Shown here piece after piece: positions 50,814 to 60,637 of a stretch of DNA of 64,000 nt. The stretch's first letter is position 1. Each line of letters begins with the position of its first letter. Source of the DNA: Vibrio metoecus (GTDB taxonomy: Bacteria; Pseudomonadota; Gammaproteobacteria; Enterobacterales; Vibrionaceae); assembly GCF_000696385.1 (NCBI RefSeq), contig NZ_JJMN01000045.1, positions 1 to 64,000 on the forward strand. Reading direction: 5' to 3'. The notes below the pieces were generated by a model, which saw only the letters and a list, made by a program, of their open reading frames with translations, did not search any database and was not told where the DNA came from. The position numbers and the translations under genes are program-made.

Positions 50814-51014
50814 CTAATCCACTCGACGATTGGTGATCCGTTGAGCAATCCACTCCTGCACCTCGCCTTCTACCCAAGCTACAGCACGACCACCCAGTTG
50901 AACTTGGGGCGGGAACTGGTTTTCTTCAATAAATCGGTACAAACTAGAGCGAGACAAACCAGTCATAGTTAGCACTTCTCGAAAGCGGATCAAACGAATG
51001 TTGTTCTCTGGCAT
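50814..51014 (-). CDS. AlpA-family regulator/excisionase (copy 2)
   Basis: 66 residues from the ATG at 51014 (GAGAGG upstream on the minus strand). HTH: LIRFREVLTMTGLSRSSLYRFIEENQFPPQVQLGGRAVAWVEGEVQEW. It is diverged from the copy at 46034. It lies 500 bp from the right attachment site, where an excisionase is expected. Confidence 0.87.
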   Translation of the reverse strand: MPENNIRLIRFREVLTMTGLSRSSLYRFIEENQFPPQVQLGGRAVAWVEGEVQEWIAQRITNRRVD

Positions 51015-51226
51015 ATTCACACCTCTCAGGTTGGTTAGTTGCAAGAAGATGACATATGTCTGAATAGTTTTTGATTAAGTGCAATGGCCTATCAACCACT
51101 TGGAGTTGTATATACGGTTAGAGCAAGAGGTTGTACTCATACTCTCCCATCAAGATGGATAATTGGTGTAGTTGTTACAAATGACGCATATCTAAAACCG
51201 CAACCACTTAAAGCAAGGAGAGATCT

Positions 51227-51298
51227 ATGGTAACTACTGAAAAAATGATAAACTCCTGCGCTAGAATCGTTGCTAATCCTACGATGACGGTAGAGTAG
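51227..51298 (+). other. Tiny open frame (23 codons) with strong ribosome site
   Basis: AAGGAGAG stands 7 bases before an ATG, then 23 codons to TAG. It may be the stump of a truncated gene or a leader. Apart from this and the repeats below, 51045-51687 shows no gene. Confidence 0.35.
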
Positions 51299-51415
51299 AA
51301 AAGACTGACACCGAAAATGCAGGTATCTCTAGAAAGAGTGAGAGGAGCATTGCAATAGCGGCATGAGTATCGTCAAAGGGGAAAATTTTTGTGCATGATT
51401 GTCAAGTCATGCATA

Positions 51416-51437
51416 AAGTAATACCCATGGTAATACT
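51416..51437. promoter_or_regulatory. Putative right-end integrase arm sites
   Basis: AAGTAATACC at 51416-51425 is the same 10-mer as at the left end, and GTAATACT follows at 51430-51437. They lie 70-90 bp inside the right attachment repeat. Confidence 0.6.
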
Positions 51438-51506
51438 AGTTACAAATGTAAAATTTAAAATTATTATAAATCAAAGCGTTAAATGAATAAGTGTGCGGTC
51501 TCACTC

Positions 51507-51572
51507 CCGCCACATTCAAGTTTAAAGACGTCCTAGGACGTCTTTTTTCTTATCTGAAATTTATAAAAATCA
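51507..51572 (+). repeat. attR: second copy of the 66-bp att repeat
   Basis: It matches 14930-14995 base for base. The sequence to its left (TCTCACTC) also matches the tRNA end except for one missing A. It carries its own copy of the tRNA terminator palindrome (51524-51545). The sialic-acid genes start outside this copy. Confidence 0.9.
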
Positions 51573-51687
51573 TTTAAGAAAGCTCTCATCAACTCCCTTA
51601 CCTTGGGGATTGATGAGAACACAACAATTTAAACACTTTTGATACATTCACCTAGCTAACGAAAAATGTATATTTTGATAGAAAAAA

Positions 51688-52757
51688 TCAATCCATGAAT
51701 AATGATAAGCATGTTGTTATTGCATCACTATTAGAGTTCTCTCCCCCTAAAACATACATAATTTTTCCGTTTGAAGCGGAAACGCCATAGGCAATACCTG
51801 AGTCTAATTGGCATTTATTCTCCCAGGATTTACCATCAAAAATACCAAACATTCAGAACTAAAGTGTTTAATAAGGCCATTATGGGCATATAAATTTCCT
51901 TTTATAGAGGCGTCTTGACTACCAATAAAATATGCCCCACCAATAACAATTATATTATTGTCAATTTCACCGCAAAAATGCCCTGCTAGCCCCTCATGGC
52001 TTTTACTTATATCAACAATAGATACACAACTCTCAGAATATTCCAGTTTTCCTTCTTTAAAAAAGTAGCGTTTAGTCTCCAAACTTCTCAGACCAGGTTT
52101 CACTTCCCCTTCAATCAAAGTTACAACGTTGTTTTTATGAATTATTCCAGAACCACAATTAGGCTTAAATGGGTTTTCACCAACAACTGACCAGTGTTCA
52201 TTGCATGGTGTAAATGACCAAATATTTCTATTCCAATTATAGTTATCTATTGGTTGAGACATAAATTTCGTCATAAGATCTTTATGCTTATGAGGTTCAT
52301 TTTTTACATCAATCATTGACAGATCAGAAAGGAAATTATTAAAAGTATCCTTATCATACCCTCCGAAAAAAATGATCTCCGTCGGTGATAGACTACAACA
52401 AGACGCACCAAGAAAGCCGGTAGGAAGTGTTCTCTCTAATCGTGTCCATTGATTGATTTGACTATCAAATACATAACCGTCCATTAAAACTGTTGGAAAG
52501 CTGTTATTGCCCTCTATCCCTGCGCCTGAAAAAACATAAAGCTTGTTACCACAGACTGTATAGGCAGCATCATTTCGAGCAATTCCCGGAAAGTCAGCAG
52601 CCGACTTCCAACCACTATTCATATCTTTTAGGTCTAAAACAAAAAATGCATTTCCAGAACTACCGAGCCCTGCATATAATTTGTGACCGATTATTCCACC
52701 CACTCCGTGTTTAATTCCTACTGGAAGCTCAGGGAGTAATTGAAATGAGATTGCCAT
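51688..52757 (-). pseudogene. NanM-like Kelch epimerase paralogue without signal peptide, apparent -1
   Basis: A relative of the NanM protein next door (similar HGVGG, LGSSGNAFFVLDL, NCGSG, GEVKPGLR, GGAY segments) that starts directly at the propeller with no signal peptide. The frame breaks near 51850-51854. Adding one A gives SEMFGIFDGKSW and runs to the stop at 51688, for 356 residues. If functional it would act in the cytoplasm, perhaps on an internalised sialic-acid variant. It starts 14 bp after nanM with AAGGAGAG, so they are co-expressed. Confidence 0.78.
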
Positions 52758-52771
52758 AATGCTCTCCTTAA

Positions 52772-53926
52772 TTAGTCTATCACTTCAACAGTAGAGCCAT
52801 TCCAAGCCAACATATAAACCTTATGACTCATTTCTTTACCACTTTTTTCTCCACCAACAATTAAAACACCCTCTGATGTAGTAAATGAAGCCCCATATGC
52901 CAAGCCCTCAGGAAGCGAATTTACCGTTGACCACATGCCTTCTTTTTCTACATAGATTTCGGAATTAAACGCCTTAGGTAGCCCTTCATGTGCGAACATT
53001 TTTCCGTTTTCAAATGCTTGTTTCGCACCATGGAAATTCGCTCCACCAGCAACAACTACAACTCCATTTGTCTTCCCAGAAAATGCACCTGCTACACCCT
53101 CTTGGATATTTCTCGTTTGGGGGGCAGGTAAGGGCAACAAACTTTGCCACGGTTGATCCATTCCAAATTCATATTGCTTAACTTCAGCGGTGCGTAAACC
53201 CGGTTTTATCTCACCACTGATGAGAGTTACTTTGTTCCCTTCAATAACGGTTGCGCTACCACAATTAGGGAGATACGGAGACATGCCTAAATCACGCCAC
53301 TCTTGTTTTTCAGGCAAATAACTAATCACGTTTCGGTTCCATTTATAATCCGTAGGCTTCATCCCCATATAATCATCAACAATACGTTGCCATACTTCAG
53401 GATTTGCTTGCTTGTCAGTGGTCGATATATCTCGAAGATAGCGATCAAAATAGGCTTTGTTAAAACCACCAAAGAAGAGGATCTGTCTATTGTCCGGAGA
53501 ATAAGAAGAAGCCCCAAGAAGTCCTACAGGCGAGGTGGTGTTCATTTTCTCCCATGAATCTTTCTTGGTGTCGTAGCGATATACCGAATCAAACAAAATA
53601 GGCGATGGATCAGACGGTTCTGCTTTGCCGGAGCCACCAAAGAGATAAATATCATTTCCTATTACAGATGCCGTCGCCCCACTTCGTTCAGCACCGGAAA
53701 AATCAGCAATCTTTTGCCATCCTTTCGATAATGAATTCAAATCAAGTACATAAAAGCTTTTCCCCAGAGATCCAAGTCCTACATACACTTTTGAACCAAC
53801 TTGCGCACCAACCCCATCTTTAAATCCAGTAGGTAAATCAGGCCATTGATTATCGGCATAGACCACATGACTAAATGCTGTCACAGAAAGTAACGTAGTG
53901 TAAGTCAATAGAGTTTTCATATTCAT
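52772..53926 (-). CDS. nanM: N-acetylneuraminate epimerase NanM (periplasmic Kelch propeller)
   Basis: 384 residues with a signal peptide (cleavage probably after VVYA) and Kelch repeats ([35 protein letters not shown]). NanM converts the alpha-sialic acid released by sialidase to the beta form used by transporters. The AAGGA site fits the first ATG. It lies in the nan cluster downstream of nanR on the same strand. Confidence 0.9.
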   Translation of the reverse strand: MNMKTLLTYTTLLSVTAFSHVVYADNQWPDLPTGFKDGVGAQVGSKVYVGLGSLGKSFYVLDLNSLSKGWQKIADFSGAERSGATASVIGNDIYLFGGSGKAEPSDPSPILFDSVYRYDTKKDSWEKMNTTSPVGLLGASSYSPDNRQILFFGGFNKAYFDRYLRDISTTDKQANPEVWQRIVDDYMGMKPTDYKWNRNVISYLPEKQEWRDLGMSPYLPNCGSATVIEGNKVTLISGEIKPGLRTAEVKQYEFGMDQPWQSLLPLPAPQTRNIQEGVAGAFSGKTNGVVVVAGGANFHGAKQAFENGKMFAHEGLPKAFNSEIYVEKEGMWSTVNSLPEGLAYGASFTTSEGVLIVGGEKSGKEMSHKVYMLAWNGSTVEVID

Positions 53927-54061
53927 TGATTTGTCCTTATTAATTGCTATCCATACTTTTGTCAGGTGTTCAATGAGAAACTGAACATTAACACCTCATT
54001 TTGAAGATTAATTTCTTTACTCTTAATAAAAGTAAAAATTATCTTCACCAAATGCGCTAAA

Positions 54062-54089
54062 AAAACCCATCGATATCTTGATGGGTTTC
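54062..54089 (-). terminator. Terminator after nanR
   Basis: A 9-bp perfect stem AAACCCATC/GATGGGTTT (54063-54071, 54080-54088), loop 8, followed on the minus strand by a run of T. Confidence 0.85.
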
Positions 54090-54107
54090 AAACTTGTTAA
54101 ATACTGC

Positions 54108-54947
54108 TTAACTATCCATTAAAGGTAAAACCACTTCCGCAGTACCAAATACGGAGGCTGAATATTCAGGATATACATCTAAAAGTGTGTTAATCAAAAC
54201 ATCAACAAGCAACAAAGCACCAACTTTAGAAGAAAAAGCACCGCCAGTGAGAGGGCCTTCAGGCCTTGCAGCCACTAACATTTCATCTGAAATCGAAGAA
54301 AGTGGGCTATGGCTAATATTCGTAAGAGATACAACTGGCACACCGCGTTGATGAGCCTGGGTGGCCGCATGAACCACCTCTTTTGTAGAACCTGAGCTCG
54401 ATATTGCAAACCATGCATCCCCTACAACACTCTGTCCAGCACTCATTGCCGCCAAGTGTGTATCTTCATACATGATGGCTTTTTTACCTATTCTCACTAA
54501 TCGGTACGCCAAATAGCGACCGACGATACTGGATGCTCCCACACCAACACACCCAATAAACTTAGCCCCATGAACCAACTCACATATTCTATTTAAGGCA
54601 GCTCTGTCTATCAGTTTTGCAGTATCCATTAAACTATCTACCGCGCTTTGCGCAGAAACTTTCGCAAATATCACCATCCTATTTTGGGCTTGAGATTGGT
54701 TTGCAGACTGACTAAGATCAACCGCCAATGCCATTCTAAAATCCGAATAACCTTTGTAGCCCAAATCACGGCATAGCCTGACTACAGTGGCTTCGCTTGT
54801 TTTTGTATTAAACGCTAGATCGGTGATCGTCTGATACTGAACTTCATGTGCATTTTCGAGCACATAATCAGCAACAACTCTGAGTTTTTTGCTCAAAGGT
54901 TCGGTATTCGAGCGCAATCGAACCATCAGATTTTTAGGCAAATTCAC
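54108..54947 (-). CDS. nanR: NanR-type RpiR-family regulator of sialic-acid genes
   Basis: 279 residues: an RpiR HTH (TITDLAFNTKTSEATVVRLCRDLGYKGYSDFRMAL) and a SIS domain (GVGASSIVG, SSSGSTKEV). In vibrios the NanR of this type represses nan genes and is relieved by ManNAc-6-P. It is between nanM and nanA on the minus strand, ending in its own terminator. Confidence 0.9.
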   Translation of the reverse strand: MNLPKNLMVRLRSNTEPLSKKLRVVADYVLENAHEVQYQTITDLAFNTKTSEATVVRLCRDLGYKGYSDFRMALAVDLSQSANQSQAQNRMVIFAKVSAQSAVDSLMDTAKLIDRAALNRICELVHGAKFIGCVGVGASSIVGRYLAYRLVRIGKKAIMYEDTHLAAMSAGQSVVGDAWFAISSSGSTKEVVHAATQAHQRGVPVVSLTNISHSPLSSISDEMLVAARPEGPLTGGAFSSKVGALLLVDVLINTLLDVYPEYSASVFGTAEVVLPLMDS

Positions 54948-55075
54948 TTGGAGTCCTTAATATTCTTTTGACTACCATAAAAGTACCAAAGACCTAGATC
55001 TATTAATACATCATCATGATAATTTGTTCTTAAATCTTCTTTTAGGGAGGATGAATATTCCTCCCTAGCCTTTAT

Positions 55076-55972
55076 TTAGATCGACAGGAACCCAGCATCG
55101 CGCATTTTCGCAAGAACATCCGCTTTCTGCTTGTCATTCAATGAACGAATAGGCAAGCGAGGATTACCAGCATCAATACCGTGCAATTGCATCGCAACTT
55201 TACCTGCGGCAACACCACCGTATTCAACCAATACCCGAATAATCGCGATCACTTTATCCATCAATGCTGCAACTTCATCGTGTTTCCCATGGTTAAATGC
55301 TTCAATGATTTTTAAATATAAAGGGGCAGCATAGTTATAAGTACTACCTACTGCGCCTACCGCACCGACCGCTAAACCGGCAGGTAAAAACTCATCAACA
55401 CCAAATGGAATATCAAATTTGCCATTCGATACGCGCACGGAACGCTGATATTCATACAAATCAGCATTATTGAATTTTGCGCCATAAAGATTAGGAATGC
55501 GCTGTTCGCCTTTAATCAAAAACTGCTCTAAATCCAGATTCACACCCGACATTCCTGAGTGGTAGTAATAAAAACCTTTTGAAGGAGCTGCGGCAGCAAC
55601 TTGAGCACAATACTCAACTAAATCATCAACACTTCCCGGTTTGAAAAAGCATGGGCCAATAGCGGAGGTAGCAAAGATATCCAGTGTTTCAGCGTGCTCT
55701 GTCAAGTTGATGGTATCAACAATACTTAAAGCGCCTGTATGTAAAATAACATCTAACTTCCCGTCAACAGCTTTCACCCAACGTTCTGCAATAGCTTTTC
55801 TTTCTTCGACAGAACAATGGATCCCCTCACCTGTCGTTCCGCAGACATAAGCACCTTTCACTCCTTGTTCAATCAGAAGCTCAGCAATTTGGTCAATCGC
55901 CGCAAAATTAACCTTGTTATCTTTTGTGAAAGGCGTATGTGGAGCAGCAATCAAACCTGTTAATTTTTTCAT
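55076..55972 (-). CDS. nanA: N-acetylneuraminate lyase
   Basis: 298 residues of the DapA/NanA aldolase family. The GTTGE motif lies at 45-49, the catalytic Tyr in GFYYYHSG (about 137) and the Schiff-base Lys166 in YGAKFNN. It splits sialic acid into ManNAc and pyruvate. Placed 38 bp after siaM in the transporter operon, which couples uptake with the first step of breakdown. Confidence 0.95.
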   Translation of the reverse strand: MKKLTGLIAAPHTPFTKDNKVNFAAIDQIAELLIEQGVKGAYVCGTTGEGIHCSVEERKAIAERWVKAVDGKLDVILHTGALSIVDTINLTEHAETLDIFATSAIGPCFFKPGSVDDLVEYCAQVAAAAPSKGFYYYHSGMSGVNLDLEQFLIKGEQRIPNLYGAKFNNADLYEYQRSVRVSNGKFDIPFGVDEFLPAGLAVGAVGAVGSTYNYAAPLYLKIIEAFNHGKHDEVAALMDKVIAIIRVLVEYGGVAAGKVAMQLHGIDAGNPRLPIRSLNDKQKADVLAKMRDAGFLSI

Positions 55973-56010
55973 TTTGTTTACCTTTAAATTCTATAAGTTC
56001 GCTAGTTCAA

Positions 56011-57303
56011 CTACTGTCCGTATCCGAGGAATAATTCCGGTAGTAGCAGAGTAAATTGAGGGAATACAGCCACCAGCGCCAACACGATGAATAGCGGCAC
56101 CAGTAGTGGTAAAACACCACGCGTAAGCGTATGGAATGGGATATCTCCGACTCGAGAAACCACGTATAAAGCCATTCCCATTGGTGGGGTAAGAATGCCA
56201 ATCATTAGGTTAAGAATCGCCATAACACCGAAGTGAACAGGATCGATACCCACCGCTGAAGCCACTGGCACCAAGAATGGAACTAGCAGCAACAGCAAGG
56301 CCAATGACTCAATAAACGTGCCCAAGAAGAGGAGCAACAAGTTGATCAACAGAAGCAGTACGAGTGGGTTATCACTGATTGTTAAGAAATAATCAGCCAA
56401 CATCTGCGGTAACTGTTCGCGAGCCACAATCCACCCAAAAACAGTCACGCCCATAACCATCAGAGCAACCACGGCTGTGGTATTGACCGTTTCTTTCAGA
56501 ATGTCGATGAAACCATGTAACGTGAGCGTGTTATAAACAACCGTACCTAAAAATAGTGCGTAGAGAGATGAAACAGCAGCCGCTTCAGTTGGCGTAAATT
56601 TACCAGAGAAGATCCCCCCGATAATGATAACTGGCGTGAGCAGCGATAAGAACGCTTCTTTAAGTGATTTCAGTTGTTCACGTCGGCTCGCTTTGGGTAA
56701 TGTCATATATCCGCGCTTTTTGCAGATAAAATAACTCATCACCATCAAGGCAATACAACACAGTAAACCAGGTATCGCTCCTGCTAAAAATAATGCGCCA
56801 ATAGAGGTATTGGAAACCACACCGTATATCACTAATGGTACTGATGGCGGCACTAATGGACCAATAATGCAAGATGCCGCTGTCAATCCACCAGCAAAAT
56901 CATCGTGATACTTCGCATCACGCATAGATTTGATTTCAAGCTGACCTAACCCACCTGCATCAGCCAGTGCTGAGCCAGACATGCCAGAGAACAACAAGCT
57001 TGCCATGATATTTACATGACCCAAGCTGCCCGTAATGTGGCCAACGAGAGACTTCGCGAAGTTGAAGATTCTTTCTGTAATACCAGCACTATTCATCAGA
57101 TGGCCAGTTAACACAAAAAATGGAACGGCCAGCAATGTGAAGTTATCGATCCCCCCCAGCATTTGCTGGGCGGCAAAATTAATCCCTGTGCTATTGGTTA
57201 AAATGAGGAATGCCAATGCCACAAAAATAAGTGAGAAACCCACTGGCATACCAGCAAATAACAGTCCCAACCAACCAAAAATTGAACCCACCATAGCGCT
57301 CAT
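56011..57303 (-). CDS. siaM: Sialic acid TRAP transporter large membrane subunit
   Basis: 430 residues, 12 or so membrane segments, DctM family (GTFIESLALLLLLVPFLVPVA, MGMALYV). It shares one base with the siaQ stop. With SiaQ it forms the sodium-driven channel that accepts sialic acid from SiaP. Confidence 0.95.
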   Translation of the reverse strand: MSAMVGSIFGWLGLLFAGMPVGFSLIFVALAFLILTNSTGINFAAQQMLGGIDNFTLLAVPFFVLTGHLMNSAGITERIFNFAKSLVGHITGSLGHVNIMASLLFSGMSGSALADAGGLGQLEIKSMRDAKYHDDFAGGLTAASCIIGPLVPPSVPLVIYGVVSNTSIGALFLAGAIPGLLCCIALMVMSYFICKKRGYMTLPKASRREQLKSLKEAFLSLLTPVIIIGGIFSGKFTPTEAAAVSSLYALFLGTVVYNTLTLHGFIDILKETVNTTAVVALMVMGVTVFGWIVAREQLPQMLADYFLTISDNPLVLLLLINLLLLFLGTFIESLALLLLLVPFLVPVASAVGIDPVHFGVMAILNLMIGILTPPMGMALYVVSRVGDIPFHTLTRGVLPLLVPLFIVLALVAVFPQFTLLLPELFLGYGQ

Positions 57304-57827
57304 TACCTCTCTGTGACTTGCGAATCAGTCATCGAAGCGGATGCACTGACACCCAATAACTGCTTACGAAAGGCTGACGTATTTTTTTCGAGTTGTCTAA
57401 ACACCATAAACAAGCCACCAACAGGCAAGCTGTAATTCATCCAACTACTCGAGATCCCTAATGTGATCAATTCAAAGAACGCATTGCGTTGGGCGTGTTG
57501 ATAACCAAGCACAATGATTGCGCCAATAGAAACCAGCACGGCAATCTCTAACGAGATCACTAATGACAAGCGCGCTTTTTCGGGAAGTTTGTCAGAGAAA
57601 AAGGTGATGTTGACGTGGGAACTTCGCTTAATTGCGATAGCACATCCCACCAAACACATATACATGAAGAGCAATCTGGCAAGTTCTTCACTCCATAAAG
57701 AAGGATCATTGAGAAGCCAACGGGTACCAATTTGCCAAGTCAAAACAACAAGCAAGGCCGCCATTAAAGGGACGGTAATAATTTCTTCTATATTATCAAC
57801 TATCTTACGTAACATCTTAAGCTCCAT
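57303..57827 (-). CDS. siaQ: Sialic acid TRAP transporter small membrane subunit
   Basis: 174 residues with four membrane helices in DctQ order, including WSEELARLLFMY. It lies 50 bp downstream of siaP and overlaps siaM by one base. The inner Met5 is an alternative start. Confidence 0.93.
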   Translation of the reverse strand: MELKMLRKIVDNIEEIITVPLMAALLVVLTWQIGTRWLLNDPSLWSEELARLLFMYMCLVGCAIAIKRSSHVNITFFSDKLPEKARLSLVISLEIAVLVSIGAIIVLGYQHAQRNAFFELITLGISSSWMNYSLPVGGLFMVFRQLEKNTSAFRKQLLGVSASASMTDSQVTER

Positions 57828-57877
57828 AGCTGACCAGGACTGGCCAGCTAATCAGTTGAGACAGAGAATTCCACCCT

Positions 57878-58845
57878 TTACATTGCTGCCAATTTCGACA
57901 CAATCGGCTGACCAATTTTGCTATCGAACTCTTTGTAAAGCGGCTGCATGGCTTCTCGGAATGGCCCCAGATCCGGATAAGTAACGTTGATGCCTTCACT
58001 CTTGAAGAAGGACACCAATTCTTCCTCTTGGGTTTTAACGGTCTGTGTATGAACTTCTCCGACTTTCTGCACGGCTTTCTGAATGATGTCTCTGTCTGTA
58101 TCAGAGAGCTTCTGCCATGTAGATTCAGAAATGATCACCATTTGATCGTTAACGATATGATGTGTCATGGCTAAGTTCTTTTGTACTTCATAGAACTTCA
58201 TCGTTTTAATTGTTGGTAACGGGTTTTCTTGCCCATCGACAGCATTTGTTTGCAGCGCTAAATAAACTTCAGAAAAAGACATCGGTGTTGGAGAGGCACC
58301 CGATAATTTCGCGTAGTTGAGGTTTTGCTTGGCGTTGGGAACACGAAGTTTTAACCCTTTGAAATCTTCAATCGAGTTGAGAGGACGGTTTGAAGTGGTT
58401 TCACGGGTACCGTTATACCAAGTGTCCAAAGCACGCCAGTTGAACTTCTGGAGCATTTCATCACGCACACCTTGACCAAAGTCAGATTCAAACATGCGGC
58501 GTAAATGGTCAAAATCTTTCGCGACATAAGGGAGCATGACCGCTTCTGCTCGTGGTATCCAAAGCCCCATGCGACCAAACTCAGCATAAGTCATGTCGAG
58601 ATCACCCAAAGTCAGTTGCTGAAGCATGGCACGATCATCACCAAGCTGTGCGCTAGGATAAAGGGCGAGTTTGAGCTCCCCTTGGCTCATTTCTTCTAAT
58701 GTGTCAGCAAGCATTTTTGCAGAGTTGTACTCTACAGAGCCCACAGAAGCTTGCATCCCCATCTTTAAAGTCGTCGCAGCATTGACAGAAGCAGCAGCAC
58801 TCAAAGTAAGTATTGCGATAGTAATCTTTATTTAATGGTTTTCAT
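57878..58845 (-). pseudogene. siaP: Sialic acid-binding protein SiaP, apparent +2 in the signal peptide
   Basis: The mature part is intact and matches V. cholerae SiaP (ATTLKMGMQASVGSVEYN, LDTWYNGTRETTSNRP, LKLRVPNAKQN). The start ATG at 58843-58845 and the first codons (MKTI) are followed by AAATAAAG. Taking one A from each run gives NKITIAILTLSAAAS, the normal signal peptide, and 321 residues. As written a stop falls at codon 6 and only an internal TTG at 58804 remains, without an export signal. SiaP captures sialic acid in the periplasm. Confidence 0.85.
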
Positions 58846-59060
58846 ATTTTTCCCTTTGTTCTTTCCTGTTACGCCTTGTCTCACCATTTTCAAAAAAAAC
58901 TTTTATTTACGTTTGAAAAAAATCTTCGTTATGAATTATCATTGCGGTGGAGATTATTTTCAAACCACCTTTTTTCAAAGTGTGATGGCGAACAAAATTT
59001 GGTTACAAGAGTCCTTTTGTTCATCAAGTCAGGAATTAAAAACGTTTTTAGAAAAGAAAA
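58846..59060. promoter_or_regulatory. Divergent promoter region siaP-nanE
   Basis: 215 bp between the uptake/lyase operon (left) and nanEK-nagA (right). It contains a TGTGA half-site near 58980 that could belong to a CRP site, but no full CRP or NanR motif that I can define. Confidence 0.4.
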
Positions 59061-59783
59061 ATGAGGCCCATCGTGAGAAAGAATTTTTTGAATATCGAAG
59101 AGTTAAAGCGATTTTTAAACGGCCAAACTGTCGTTTCCATACAACCTGTAACAGGCAGCCCACTCGATAAAACAGATTTCATTGTGGCGATGGCGATCGC
59201 CGTCGAACAAGCGGGTGCAAAAGCGCTGCGCATTGAAGGTGTGAATAACGTGGCTGCCGTATCCGCCGCAGTAACAATTCCGATTATAGGTATCGTTAAG
59301 CGTGACTTGCCTGATAGCCCAGTTCGGATCACCCCTTTTGTTTCAGATGTGGATGGCTTAGCGAATGCTGGCGCAACGGTCATTGCTTTTGATGCCACCA
59401 ATAGAACACGCCCTGAAAGCCGAGAACGAATTGCGCAAGCCATAAAAAATACGGGATGTTTTGCGATGGCCGATTGTTCCACATTCGAGGATGGATTATG
59501 GGCTAATGCACAAGGTGTCGAAATTGTGGGTTCAACATTGTCAGGCTATGTCGGAGATATTGAGCCCACGGTTCCAGATTTCCAACTTGTGAAAGCGTTT
59601 TCTGAAGCCGGCTTTTTTACCATGGCGGAAGGTCGATACAATACGCCTGAGTTAGCAGCGAAAGCGATTGAGTCTGGTGCGGTTGCCGTAACGGTTGGTT
59701 CTGCATTGACTCGATTAGAAGTGGTGACTCAATGGTTCAATAACGCAACCCAAGCTGCGGGAGAAAGGAAATGCGCACACTAG
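59061..59783 (+). CDS. nanE: N-acetylmannosamine-6-phosphate 2-epimerase
   Basis: 240 residues, TIM-barrel NanE with the catalytic Lys in GIVKRDL, DATNR, and the phosphate loop VGSALT. It converts ManNAc-6-P to GlcNAc-6-P. It overlaps nanK by 13 bases. Confidence 0.95.
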   Translation: MRPIVRKNFLNIEELKRFLNGQTVVSIQPVTGSPLDKTDFIVAMAIAVEQAGAKALRIEGVNNVAAVSAAVTIPIIGIVKRDLPDSPVRITPFVSDVDGLANAGATVIAFDATNRTRPESRERIAQAIKNTGCFAMADCSTFEDGLWANAQGVEIVGSTLSGYVGDIEPTVPDFQLVKAFSEAGFFTMAEGRYNTPELAAKAIESGAVAVTVGSALTRLEVVTQWFNNATQAAGERKCAH

Positions 59784-60634
59784 CCATCGATATCGGCGGA
59801 ACAAAAATAGCATTAGCGATTGTAGAAGAAGGTACGATCATACAGCGTTACCAGATGGCAACGCCTGTGGTGCAAGACGTCACCAAGTTTGTTCAAGCAA
59901 TTCTCGAAAAGATCACTGAATGGCTTCCTTCTATCGATTATGTAGGCGTATCAACGACGGGTTATGTAACGCCAGAGGGCATCACATCGATAAATCCTGA
60001 GACTCTTAAATTCCCAGTGCCTTTTCCATTAGCTCATACGCTAGAACAACTGATCAATAAACCAGTCTCCATTCTTAATGATGCTCAGGCGGCCGCATGG
60101 TTTGAATTTGTACAGTTAAAAAATCCTCGCTTAAATATGGCTTTTATTACGGTTTCAACAGGGGTTGGTGGCGGAATCATCATTGATGGCAAGCTTCACA
60201 AAGGAAACAGCGGTTTAGCGGGACACATAGGTCATATGTCGGTGGCGATTGAAGGCCCATTATGCGGATGTGGTCAGCGAGGTTGTGTTGAATCCATGGC
60301 TTCAGGTAACGCGATTCAGAGAGAGAGCGAAACCATTTTTACCGAGGCAATGAGCAATGTTGAGTTATTTAAGCAAGCAGCGTTCAACCCGAAAGCAGAA
60401 GCGATCATCAATCGCAGTGTGCAAGCAGTCGCGACATTATGCTGTAATCTTAAAGCATGCTTAGATCTGGATATTATTGTTTTGGGTGGTGGAATAGGCT
60501 TAGCGGAAGGCTACCTTGAACGCCTCAACAAGGCTATTCAATCTCGACCGTCTGTATTTCACGTTCCTGTTACTCCTGCTCATGGCGATTATGATGCTTG
60601 CCTACTCGGAGCAGCATTTCAGTTTAAGGAGTAA
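59771..60634 (+). CDS. nanK: N-acetylmannosamine kinase (ROK family)
   Basis: 287 residues. Phosphate-binding DIGGTK at 7-12, catalytic Asp104 in ILNDA, sugar motif GHIGH (151-155), and zinc ligands His155, Cys165, Cys167, Cys172 (CGCGQRGC). It phosphorylates ManNAc from NanA. It overlaps nanE and lies 3 bp before nagA. Confidence 0.95.
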   Translation: MRTLAIDIGGTKIALAIVEEGTIIQRYQMATPVVQDVTKFVQAILEKITEWLPSIDYVGVSTTGYVTPEGITSINPETLKFPVPFPLAHTLEQLINKPVSILNDAQAAAWFEFVQLKNPRLNMAFITVSTGVGGGIIIDGKLHKGNSGLAGHIGHMSVAIEGPLCGCGQRGCVESMASGNAIQRESETIFTEAMSNVELFKQAAFNPKAEAIINRSVQAVATLCCNLKACLDLDIIVLGGGIGLAEGYLERLNKAIQSRPSVFHVPVTPAHGDYDACLLGAAFQFKE

Positions 60635-60637
60635 ACA

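Noticed and set aside
59061..60634. nanE-nanK as one fused bifunctional gene
   Set aside because: They overlap by 13 bases in different frames with a normal stop for nanE; both have full family lengths as separate proteins.
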